A model generated the notes under the pieces. That model saw nothing but the letters and a program-made list of their open reading frames with translations. It had not been told where the DNA came from and searched no databases. The position numbers and the translations under genes are program-made. From assembly GCF_026914265.1 (NCBI RefSeq), contig NC_069135.1, forward strand, positions 16,608,406 through 16,672,405: a DNA stretch of 64,000 bases, read 5' to 3'. This document shows positions 10,304-18,509 of this stretch, piece by piece. Numbering within the stretch: position 1 is the stretch's first letter; each line of letters begins with the position of its first letter. The DNA comes from Mya arenaria. Lineage: Eukaryota; Mollusca; Bivalvia; Myida; Myidae.

Positions 10304-11661
10304 ACAGAAAAACTTTAAGACCAGCCCAGGACATATTCACTTCATACTTTTTACAAGATGGATTTTCTGAGGGTGTTCCAAATGAACTATTATTATTTGA
10401 TTTACCACCTACACAAGTTGCTGTCAGTGATGTGCATAACCAAGAAATTCGACCTTTATCACAAGTGTCAGATGATACTCCTATCGAGTTCCAAATAAGT
10501 GGACAAAATTCAATGGACGATCTCGATCTTCGAGGAACACAATTATGTGTGAAATTAAAAGTTACAAATCCAGATGGTAGTGATATCACAAGTGCTAAAG
10601 TGGGACCTGTAAATTTATTCTTACAAGCATTATTTTCAGCCACTAAAGTCTCATTACAAAACAAAGCTGTAATTTCTTCAAATTACAATCCATATAATGC
10701 AATGATTCACACTTTGTTACACAGCGGTCATGATGCTAGCCATTCGCAATTATCATCTCAATTATATATTAAAGATGATAATGACAGTACTGGAGCAGCT
10801 GTTACGGATGCCAGCGCTGGTAATAATGGTCTCTTTTTAAGATCAGGATATATTAAAGGCTCCAAGATTCTGGAGCTTCAAGGACCAATATATCACAGTT
10901 TATTTACTGTTAAATGCTATTTACTAAATCAAGTTGATATCAAATTGAAATTATACCGAAGCTCTCCAGCATTTTGTTTGTCAGCAGGGGATGCATCTCC
11001 CAACTATAAAATAAAGATTATAGACATTTACTTACTAGCAAAGAAGGTAAGAGTCAATCCAGCTCTTATTGTAGCCCATGCAGAGTTGTTGAAAAACAGC
11101 ACAGCTAAATATCCATTTGACAGAGTAGAGTGTCGATCACAAAGTCTTGCTGCTGGAAGTACAATGTTTACATGGGATAATTTGTTTCAAGGACAAAAAA
11201 CAAACAAAGTAGTTGTGGCATTTGTAAAATCAAAGGCTTTATCTGGTGATTATAAATCCAATCCATTGCATTTCTTAAACTGTAACATTCAAAGCATATG
11301 TTTATATGTGGATGGTGTTCCAGTGTGGGGTAGCCCATTTAAATTAAATTTTGATGCATCTGAAGGGCAATCTTTTATGAGAGCCTACACAAACATGTTT
11401 CTAACAAATGGTCAGTGGGGCAAAAACTCAGGACTGGATATAAATAGAGAGGACTTTGTCAAATCATCAACACTTTTTTCGTTTCAGTTAGAACCAAACT
11501 TTTTGGATGACAACACATTTCTTTCTCTTGTTAAAACAGGCAATGTGCGTTTAGAGGTTCAGTTTAAGACATCATTGACAGATACAACAAGTTGTATTGT
11601 ACATAGTAGCTCTCCTGCCTTTTTTCAAATCAATTCACAAAGAGACATAATTACAGAATGA
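10300..11661 (+). CDS. Major capsid protein, hexon-like double jelly-roll (F54H12.2-like)
   Basis: About 453 residues. Recognisable blocks are ELLLFDLPPTQVAV, TPIEFQISGQNSMDDLDLRG, VGPVNLFLQALFSATKVSLQ and YNAMIHTLLHSG, the pattern of the invertebrate F54H12.2-like proteins, known to be Polinton/adintovirus major capsid proteins. Length fits the family. The frame is fully open from 10249, but no ATG lies near the expected N-terminus; the first codon used here is a GTG at 10300, and the first in-frame ATG is about 70 residues in. The start may use a non-ATG codon, be lost by mutation, or be reached by splicing or frameshifting from the preceding gene. The stop overlaps the protease ATG by 4 bases. 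Role: trimeric hexon-like unit of the capsid. Confidence 0.88.
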   Translation: MNRKTLRPAQDIFTSYFLQDGFSEGVPNELLLFDLPPTQVAVSDVHNQEIRPLSQVSDDTPIEFQISGQNSMDDLDLRGTQLCVKLKVTNPDGSDITSAKVGPVNLFLQALFSATKVSLQNKAVISSNYNPYNAMIHTLLHSGHDASHSQLSSQLYIKDDNDSTGAAVTDASAGNNGLFLRSGYIKGSKILELQGPIYHSLFTVKCYLLNQVDIKLKLYRSSPAFCLSAGDASPNYKIKIIDIYLLAKKVRVNPALIVAHAELLKNSTAKYPFDRVECRSQSLAAGSTMFTWDNLFQGQKTNKVVVAFVKSKALSGDYKSNPLHFLNCNIQSICLYVDGVPVWGSPFKLNFDASEGQSFMRAYTNMFLTNGQWGKNSGLDINREDFVKSSTLFSFQLEPNFLDDNTFLSLVKTGNVRLEVQFKTSLTDTTSCIVHSSSPAFFQINSQRDIITE

Positions 11662-12125
11662 ATACATCCCAAATTCAGTGTTGTTTAGATTGTTTCCCTT
11701 TGCTAAGAAAGTCTGTACTTGGTGTTTATGCAGCAAATGAACTTCCTACAGAAATGAATATTCCATGTGGATTTATAGCAAATACAGATGATCATACAAA
11801 TACAGGAAGGCATTGGTGTGCCCTTTACTTTCCAAACTCTACCACCATAGAATATTTTGATAGTTATGGAATGCCTGTCAACTACTTTAATGACTATTTC
11901 CCTCAATACACATCAAATTTTTCATCACTTATAACAAATTCAAAGCAATTACAAAGTTTGTATAGTGATGTGTGTGGAATGTACTGTTTATTTTTCTTGA
12001 TTCATAGATTGAATGGTGTATTGTTTTATGATATTGTAAATATGTTTTCCAATGATGTTCATAGTAATGATTTATGTGTATATAATTATGTCAGTAGCAT
12101 GTTTAATAACTGTGTACACAATTAA
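11658..12125 (+). CDS. Adenain-like cysteine protease (Polinton), 155 aa
   Basis: ATG 11658 overlaps the major capsid stop in an ATGA. The catalytic set of adenovirus protease is visible: His52 (GRHWCALYF), Asp68 (EYFDSYG), Gln99 and Cys106 (DVCGMYC), with the same seven-residue Gln-to-Cys spacing as Gln115/Cys122 of adenain. The length is shorter than the roughly 200 residues of adenovirus enzymes but normal for Polintons. Known role: maturation cleavage of capsid and core proteins. A poly(A) signal follows 30 bases after the stop. The frame is intact and all catalytic residues are present. Confidence 0.9.
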   Translation: MNTSQIQCCLDCFPLLRKSVLGVYAANELPTEMNIPCGFIANTDDHTNTGRHWCALYFPNSTTIEYFDSYGMPVNYFNDYFPQYTSNFSSLITNSKQLQSLYSDVCGMYCLFFLIHRLNGVLFYDIVNMFSNDVHSNDLCVYNYVSSMFNNCVHN

Positions 12126-12154
12126 TGTGATTTTAACCAATCATGTAGAGCATT

Positions 12155-12160
12155 AATAAA
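12155..12160 (+). promoter_or_regulatory. Poly(A) signal AATAAA after the protease gene
   Basis: Lies 30 bases after the protease stop and about 80 bases before the ATPase start, so it would end the capsid-protease transcript. Confidence 0.5.
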
Positions 12161-12240
12161 AAATGTATAACTACATTAAAAGTGTTGTTGTTTTTCAATC
12201 TTAAGATCATTTATATTGCTGAAGTCTTCGTATTAACATC

Positions 12241-12899
12241 ATGGCAAACACTGTTGTGAAATTTGAAAGCCCAGCTACTTGCATTATAGCTGGAGCGAGT
12301 GGAAGCGGAAAATCTACCTTTCTTTTTGAACTTTTAAGAGTGCAAATTCCATGTTTAATGATGCTCCAAGAAAAATTACATACTGTTATTCAACTTATCA
12401 ACCATTATATGACAGCATGAAAACACATGTGCAAAACATAGAATTCTTTGAAGATTTACCATCTAAAGAATATATGGATCTTTGGGCATACGACTCTGGA
12501 TTTAAGATTTTAGTCATTAATGATTTAGTGCAAAAGGCTTCAAAAAGTATTGACATTGTGAACTTATTTACGATTTATAGTCACCACAAAAAAATTCAGT
12601 GTTTTTTGTGGTACAAAATCCGTTTTCTGGAGGAAAGTATTTCCGAACTATCAGTCTGAATAGTCATTACTTTGTATTGTTTAATAACCAGAGAGACCAA
12701 CAGAGAAGCAACACAAAACAAATACTCTTACTTACTCGTTGATGTAAGCCCACATTCAAACAAGTTGTATAAATTGCGCACCAACATATTTCCCTCTCAG
12801 ACGTTGATTGTCTTTCGACCTGAAAAAAATATGACTGAAAAAATGGAAAAGGAAAAGTATTTTTTAAAATTTCTCTTAAACACGAGTGAAAATCAATAA
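12241..12899 (+). pseudogene. Packaging ATPase (FtsK/HerA, A32-like), broken by frameshifts
   Basis: ATG 12241 opens a frame with a Walker A loop, AGASGSGKST, near residue 20. The homologous sequence then moves to another frame near 12340-12355 and carries a Walker B-like segment FKILVINDLVQKA. It changes frame again near 12590-12600 to a piece with VVQNPFSGGKYFRTISLN, and a last frame holds YSYLLVDVSPHSNK up to 12899. At least three frame changes are needed, and the stretch between the last two pieces looks shorter than in relatives, so some residues may be deleted. The Walker B reads VIND where relatives usually have two acidic residues. Known role: ATP-driven genome packaging into the capsid. 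This copy cannot make a full enzyme. Confidence 0.85.
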
Positions 12900-12902
12900 A
12901 AA

Positions 12903-13097
12903 ATGCTGATAAAAGCATTAACAAAATCACAAATGAGTGTTATTGTGGAAGTGGTTTACAATATTCTCATTGGAAATCTAAAAATTTCTGACAATATCAA
13001 AAAGTCATTGAAAAGATATAGGAATGTCATTCGTAAGTTTGTGGTAAAAGGGCTATCACAAAAAAAAGAGGAGAGCTCTCCTCCTAAAAATTTTTAA
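12903..13097 (+). CDS. Small basic Polinton protein, 64 aa
   Basis: ATG 12903 lies four bases after the ATPase stop. The protein has a helical, hydrophobic first half (IVEVVYNILIGNLKIS) and a basic second half (KKSLKRYRNVIRKFVVKG). A short protein of this type, with an 'N-x-L-x-G-N' core followed by basic residues, commonly follows the ATPase in invertebrate Polintons, and I recall it as conserved but without a defined function. The C-terminus here (KKEESSPPKNF) is unlike the Gly/Phe-rich end I expect, so the tail may be altered. Confidence 0.55.
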   Translation: MLIKALTKSQMSVIVEVVYNILIGNLKISDNIKKSLKRYRNVIRKFVVKGLSQKKEESSPPKNF

Positions 13098-13197
13098 GCA
13101 ATTTATTTTATTAATACAACCTTGTGAGTCATGCATGGCTCAAGAACTAGTATTGATTTCAAAATCAAAATATGAACAAATGAGGAAGGAAATTACA

Positions 13198-14680
13198 ACA
13201 AGAGCTGTCACAGTCTGTGACGAATGCCCCCGAATGTGACATTGACCTACGAACATGGTCAGTATATGAAAAGTTGATCTTGCCTTTACGTGTCAAATAC
13301 ATATGGCAAGTTATTTTAAATTGCCTCTGAACATAATAAAATACCACCCATACTTGACAACCTACACTGTTATGTCCTTATATTCAGAATTCCCTTGTGA
13401 ATAAACACTTAGTGTATCTTTCAGCTTAGAGGTAGGGACACGGGTCTTGCACACGACACGTCGTCTTCGTATGTGGAACACATGTAGCAAGTGATTTTAA
13501 AATCTGTCCATACAAGGGAAAGTAACAGCCCTGACACGACAACCTACACTCTATGTCCTTATATGCAGCACTCCATTGTGAATAAACACTATGTGTGACC
13601 TTGACCGTTGAGGCAGGGACACGGGTCTTGCACGCGACACGTCGTCTTCGTATGTGGAACACATGTGGCAAGTTATTTTAAAATCTGTCCATACAAGAGA
13701 AAGTTACAGCCCGGACACGACAACCTATACTCTATGTCCTTATATGCAGTACTCCATTGTGAATAAACACTAAGTGTGACCTTGACCTTTGAGGTAGGGA
13801 CACGGGTCTTGCACGCGACACGTCGTCTTCGTATGTGGAACACATGTGGCAAGTTATTTTAAAATCTGTCCATACAAGAGAAAGTTACAGCCCGGACACG
13901 ACAACCTATACTCTATGTCCTTATATGCAGCACTCCATTGTGAATAAACACTAAGTGTGACCTTGACCTTTGAGGTAGGGACACGGGTCTTGCACGCAAC
14001 ACGTCGTCTTGGTATGTGGAACACATGTGGCAAGTTATTTTAAAATCTGTCCATACAAGAGAAAGTTACAGCCCGGACACGACAACCTATACTCTATGTC
14101 CTTATTTGCAGTACTCCATTGTGAATAAACACTAAGTGTGACCTTGACCTTTGAGGTAGGGACACGGGTCTTGCACGCGACACGTCGACTTGGTATGTGG
14201 TACACATGTGGCCAGTTATTTTAAAATCTGTCCTTACAAGAGAAAGTTACAGCCCGGACACGACAACCTATACTCTATGTCATTGTATGCAGCACTCCAT
14301 TGTGAATAAACACTATGTGTGACCTTGACCTTTGAGGCAGGGACACGGGTCTTGCACGCGACACGTCGTCTTCGTATGTGGAACACATGTGGCAAGTTAT
14401 TTTAAAATATGTCCATACAAGAGAAAGTTACAGCCCGGACACGACAACCTATACTCTATGTCCTTATATGCAGCACTCCACTGTGAATAAACACTAAGTG
14501 TGACCTTGACCTTTGAGGTAGGAACACGAGTCTTGCACGCCACACGTCGTCTTGGTATGTGGAACACATGTGGCAAGTTATTTTAAAATCTGTCCATACA
14601 AGGGAAAGTTACAGAGCCGGACGGACGGACGGACGGACGGCCGGTGCGATTTTAATATGCCCACCTTCGGGGGCATAAAA
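13198..14680 (+). mobile_element. Pearl-like non-autonomous element inserted in the Polinton
   Basis: It begins near GAGCTGTCACAG at about 13202 and ends in GGGGGCATAAAAAA near 14680. Features in order: a small hairpin GTCACAGTCTGTGAC (13207-13221), ATGCCCCCGAA (13224-13234), about seven 181-bp core repeats, an (ACGG)n microsatellite (about 14617-14641), and TTCGGGGGCAT (14666-14676), which is the exact reverse complement of the 13224 block. Core tandem repeats plus an ACGG microsatellite is the published layout of bivalve 'pearl' elements, often classed with Helitron/Helentron-type non-autonomous elements. The core unit here (181 bp) is somewhat longer than I recall for pearl (about 160 bp). 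No target duplication is evident. Confidence 0.75.
13395..14615 (+). repeat. 181-bp tandem repeats, about seven copies
   Basis: The landmark GTGAATAAACACT recurs at about 13397, 13578, 13759, 13940, 14121, 14302 and 14483, a constant 181-base step. Copies differ by a few percent except the first, which is more diverged and shortened. This is the core of the pearl-like element. Confidence 0.92.
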
Positions 14681-15089
14681 AAGTGATAACAATAACCAGT
14701 TTCATCATAAAAAATTGGAACAATCATCAATACATAATAAATTGAACGATGATACAAGAGATATTAAGGATACTTCACATCAAAAAGGAGGACAACTTTT
14801 AAATCCAAAAAAAAAAAAGTTTGTAAAACGATCAAATGTTGTTTTTGAAAAAGCATGGCCTACTACAAAAGATTTTTTAGAAACAAAAGGTCGTAAAAGA
14901 ACAACTACAAAGACAGAACAATCACCAAAGAAAAAAATGAAAATTGAGCTTAAAAAGACAAAAGCTATTGTTAGGAAAAAAAAACAACCCAAGAAAAGTG
15001 GATCGTTTACAATGAATAAGCGGGAAAAGGTAGAATATTTAAAGCATTTCTGACTTGAAGTGGGATCAGTTTAACATAAACCTTCAAAC

Positions 15090-15804
15090 ATGGATGATCA
15101 AAGTTTTAGTGATTACCTTACTTCAAAATTTGCACATGAATATGAGGAATATCAGAGACAAAAAAGGATAAAATTGGATTCAAAAATATTTGAGTGTGAT
15201 ACTTGTGGAAAACACTTTAAGAACAAGACTTCTTTGATATCTCATGCACTCACACACAAAAGTTTTTACAATTGTGAAGTTTGTGGAGACAAATTTAAAA
15301 GAAAAGATTATCTTAAAAAACACTTGTCTAGAAAACATCAACAAACTGGTGGAAAAATAACTCCATATAATCAAATACCTCCAAGCAGCGACACCCAAAG
15401 CTCCTCTTCAGCAAGCAATGTCATACAACACCACTCTCTCCAAGTCCGCACCCTCAGAACGAGCACAGCTACAGTCAGCTATCTACACCATCTTCGATTG
15501 CAAGAACACCGCTCTCTCCAAGTCCGCACCTTCAAAATGAACACAACTACAGTCAATTATCTACACCATCTTCGACTGCAAGAACACCATCATCAACACC
15601 AACTTCCACTGCAAGAACACCATCATCTACACCAACTTCCACTGCAAGAACACCATCATCTACAACAATGGACCACAGTTATGAACATGCTATTAATGAA
15701 AACATTCAAGATTTCACCATACAACCAAATCAACATGAACAATATGATTTGTTGGCATTTTTTGCCAATGCCAATAAAAACATTCACAATATTTTAGAAA
15801 AATG
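15090..15804 (+). pseudogene. C2H2 zinc-finger Polinton protein with a probable frameshift
   Basis: ATG 15090 opens a protein with two C2H2 fingers: Cys36, Cys39, His52, His56 (FECDTCGKHF...) and Cys62, Cys65, His78, His83 (YNCEVCGDKF...). After about position 15350-15425 the original frame becomes an unlikely His/Gln/Leu repeat ending at 15797. The adjacent frame instead reads a Ser/Thr/Pro-rich linker (STARTPSSTPT) and an acidic, ordered-looking tail (QYDLLAFFANANKNIHNI) ending at 15804. I infer one indel between the finger domain and the linker. Zinc-finger proteins of this sort sit beside polB in many invertebrate Polintons; a DNA-binding role is likely. Alternatively the first frame is real and the tail in the other frame is coincidence, which I think less likely. 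Confidence 0.7.
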
Positions 15805-15935
15805 ACTTCAGTTGTATCATATTAAATGGTATTTATCAGTGCAGGTTGAGCTAGTGAAACACACAAAAGATGGAGACAATACATCAACTCCACATTTTAG
15901 ATCTAAGAGTTATAGAAGTTTAAATTTGATAGCAT

Positions 15936-18509
15936 TTGATGAAAACAAATGAAGCATTTCAAAAAATATTTGAAAGTTTTCAAAATTACATAAGAGAAAG
16001 CTCTGGGTGGGTTCTCAAACAAGTATTAAGTATAACTGTGCACACTGTGAAATATTCTCCAGTGTCCGGATCTAGTTTTGTAGAGCTACCAAAGCATCTT
16101 ATTAACTATCAAAGTTTACTAAACATAAGAAATCTTGACCAAAAGTGCTTTCTATGGTGTTGTTTAGCATCTCTTCATCCCTTGGATTCCCCTCTGGTGA
16201 GTGATTATGAACAATTTGAAAATGAATTAAACACAAAAGGTCTGCTGTTTCCAATGTCATTGAATCAAATAAATCAATTTGAGAAGCAAAACCCATTTTT
16301 GTCTGTAAATGTGTTTACTTTTGAAGACAATGATGTTCTTCCACTACGCATTACAAATTGCCAAAACAGACTCCATCATATTGACTTATTGCTTTTGCAA
16401 TCAGAAAACAGTTCACATTATGTGCTTATAAAAACATAAACAGGTTTCTTAGACATGGTAAGAAAGGACATCATGCATATTACTATTGTCGATATTGCCT
16501 CCATGGATTTAGTAAACAAAGTTTATTAGATGATCACCTTTCATACTGTCAAGTCCATGATGCTCAAAAAATTGAACTTCCATCAGGAGCAGACTGCTTT
16601 CTTGAATTTAAAGATTATGAAAAAAACACTGCGTGTCCCGGACTTATGTTATTGTGGCTGATTTTGAAACATTAAATAAACCAATAGAGACTAACAACCA
16701 AACAGCTTCAACAACAAAAAATCAATTGTTAGAATCCTGTTCCTTTGGATATAAAGTTATTTCAACTGATTCAAAATTAACCAAAGATACTGTTCTCTAC
16801 AGAAGTCCAGATGCACCCAAAAAATTGTTAGAATGTCTTTTACGAAAAAGTCATGAAATACAGCAACATATGCAAAATATCAAACCCTTAGTTTTAAAGG
16901 AAAGTGAAGAAAAACAGTTCGAACAAGCAAACACATGTTGTTAAGGAAAAGAAAGCAAGACATCATGATCACACAACTGGGAAATACCTAGGAGTTGCAC
17001 ATATGAATTGTAATTTACAATGTAAACAACCCAGTTTCATCCCAGTCATCTTCCACAATCTTAAAAATTTTGATGGTCACTTGCTTTTTCAAAGCATTGG
17101 TACATTTAAAAATTATAAAATCAATTGCATCCCACAGTCAGTTTTAGTATTGGAAATCTTAGGTTCATTGACTCTTTGGGTTTTCTCCCTTCATCTCTTG
17201 AGACCCTTGTAGATAACTTAGCTCAAAATGGTCCACAGTCTTTCCATCACTTTCATTCAGAAATCAAAGATCATGGAAACCTCCTGCTAAGAAAGGGGGT
17301 CTATCCTTATGAGTTCATGACTGACTGGGATAAATTTGAAGATGCTGATCTTCCAGCAATAGAGAATTTTTACTCTTCATTGACTGAGGAAAATATATCA
17401 AAAGAAGACTATGAACATGCAAAGCAAGTATATCAAACATTTAATCTAAAAAGTCTTGGAGAATACCATGATCTCTATCTAAAAACAGACATATTGTTAT
17501 TAGCTGATGTTTTTGAAAATGTTCGTGATATGTCACTGAAGTGTTATGGTTTAGACACTTGTCACTTTTACACCAGTCCGGGATTGAGCTGGCAGGCAAT
17601 GTTGAAAATGACTGAAGAAGTAAAAAGTCTTTTTTTCGGCCTCATTTTCATATCTCTCATCCAAAACACAGGTATCTAAGATAACGGTGGATACCATCAT
17701 ATAAACATATATTGAGCAGTTCAGAGTAAAGATTAACATGATGAAAAGTTACTTACCAAAAATTTTGTTTACTTTCAGGAAAAACCATGGAAAATCTTCG
17801 AAAGCATCGGTCCGTAGAACTTGTTCATACAGAAAAACGACTACAGAAGGTGTCATCCAAACCCACTTATAAGATGCACCGGATTTTTTCTGAAGACCTT
17901 GTTGTTGTTGAATTAAGTCGCAAAACAATTAAATTAAATAAACCAATTTTTGTTGGAATGATTATCCTTGATTTGTCAAAATATACCATGTACGATTTTT
18001 ATTATAATCATTTGAAAAATGTGTATGGTAGCAACGTTGAGCTAGAATTAACGGACACAGATTCATTTTTAGTATCATGTACAACACCGGACATTTTCCA
18101 AGATATGTTGGTCTATTCACATTTGTTTGACACTTCAAATTTCCCTAAAGATCATTTTTTATATAGTGACTTCAACAAAAGAGTAATGGGAAAAATGAAA
18201 AGTGAAACAAATGAGAAATGTATAAGTGAATATTGCGGTTTGCGATCGAATATGTATGCATTTAAGTGTGATGATATAGACGAGAAAAGAGCAAAAGGGA
18301 TATCAAAAGTGGTTGTTAAAAAATCATTGACTCTTAATGATTATAAAAATGTATTATTTAATAATTCTGAAATGCACTCAACAATGCATTCATTAAGAAG
18401 TCATAACCATAAGATTTATCTGGAAACAATCAGCAAAGTAGGATTATCCAGTTGCCAAATGCGTTGTATATATTGTGATTTATTTGTTAATTCTTTCAAA
18501 AATAAATAA
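15936..18509 (+). pseudogene. Protein-primed family B DNA polymerase, several frameshifts and an internal deletion
   Basis: The first piece (ATG 15939 to 16439) carries the Polinton-type N-terminal block with NIRNLDQKCFLW and FPMSLNQINQFEKQN. A zinc-like segment (YYYCRYCLHGF ... HLSYC) follows in another frame at 16439-16630. Then come exonuclease motif I (VIVADFETLNKP, near 16650), the DHTTGKYLGVAHMNCN block with motif II (FHNLKNFDGHLL, near 17065) and motif III (YHDLYLKTDILLLADVF, near 17465). Sequence homologous to the polymerase stops at about 17625 (SPGLSWQAMLKMT) and resumes at about 17780 (GKTMENLRKH), then continues to motif C (LTDTDSFLVS, near 18050) and a KGI..VVVKKSLT block. The interval, normally some 200 residues with palm motif A and most of motif B, is replaced by about 150 unrelated bases. 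Known role: replication of the element. This copy cannot polymerise DNA. Confidence 0.9.

Larger units (their letters stand above)
13135..15053 (+). pseudogene. Lys-rich (core/DNA-binding type) Polinton protein, split by an insertion
   Basis: The gene starts at ATG 13135 (MAQELVLISKSKYEQMRKE), a beginning typical of a Polinton protein, and runs only about 21 codons before the pearl-like element. Coding sequence resumes at about 14682 in another frame and continues to 15053, with many Lys-rich runs (NPKKKKFVKR, SPKKKMKIELKK, VRKKKQPKK) that look like nuclear-localisation or DNA-binding patches. The end is NKREKVEYLKHF. The likely role is binding genome DNA, analogous to a virion core protein, but that is inference from composition. 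The two parts are separated by about 1.5 kb of inserted repeat, so the gene is interrupted. Confidence 0.65.

Noticed and set aside
13426..13671. Minus-strand frame of 81 codons
   Set aside because: Lies inside the 181-bp tandem repeats of the pearl-like element and only repeats their sequence.
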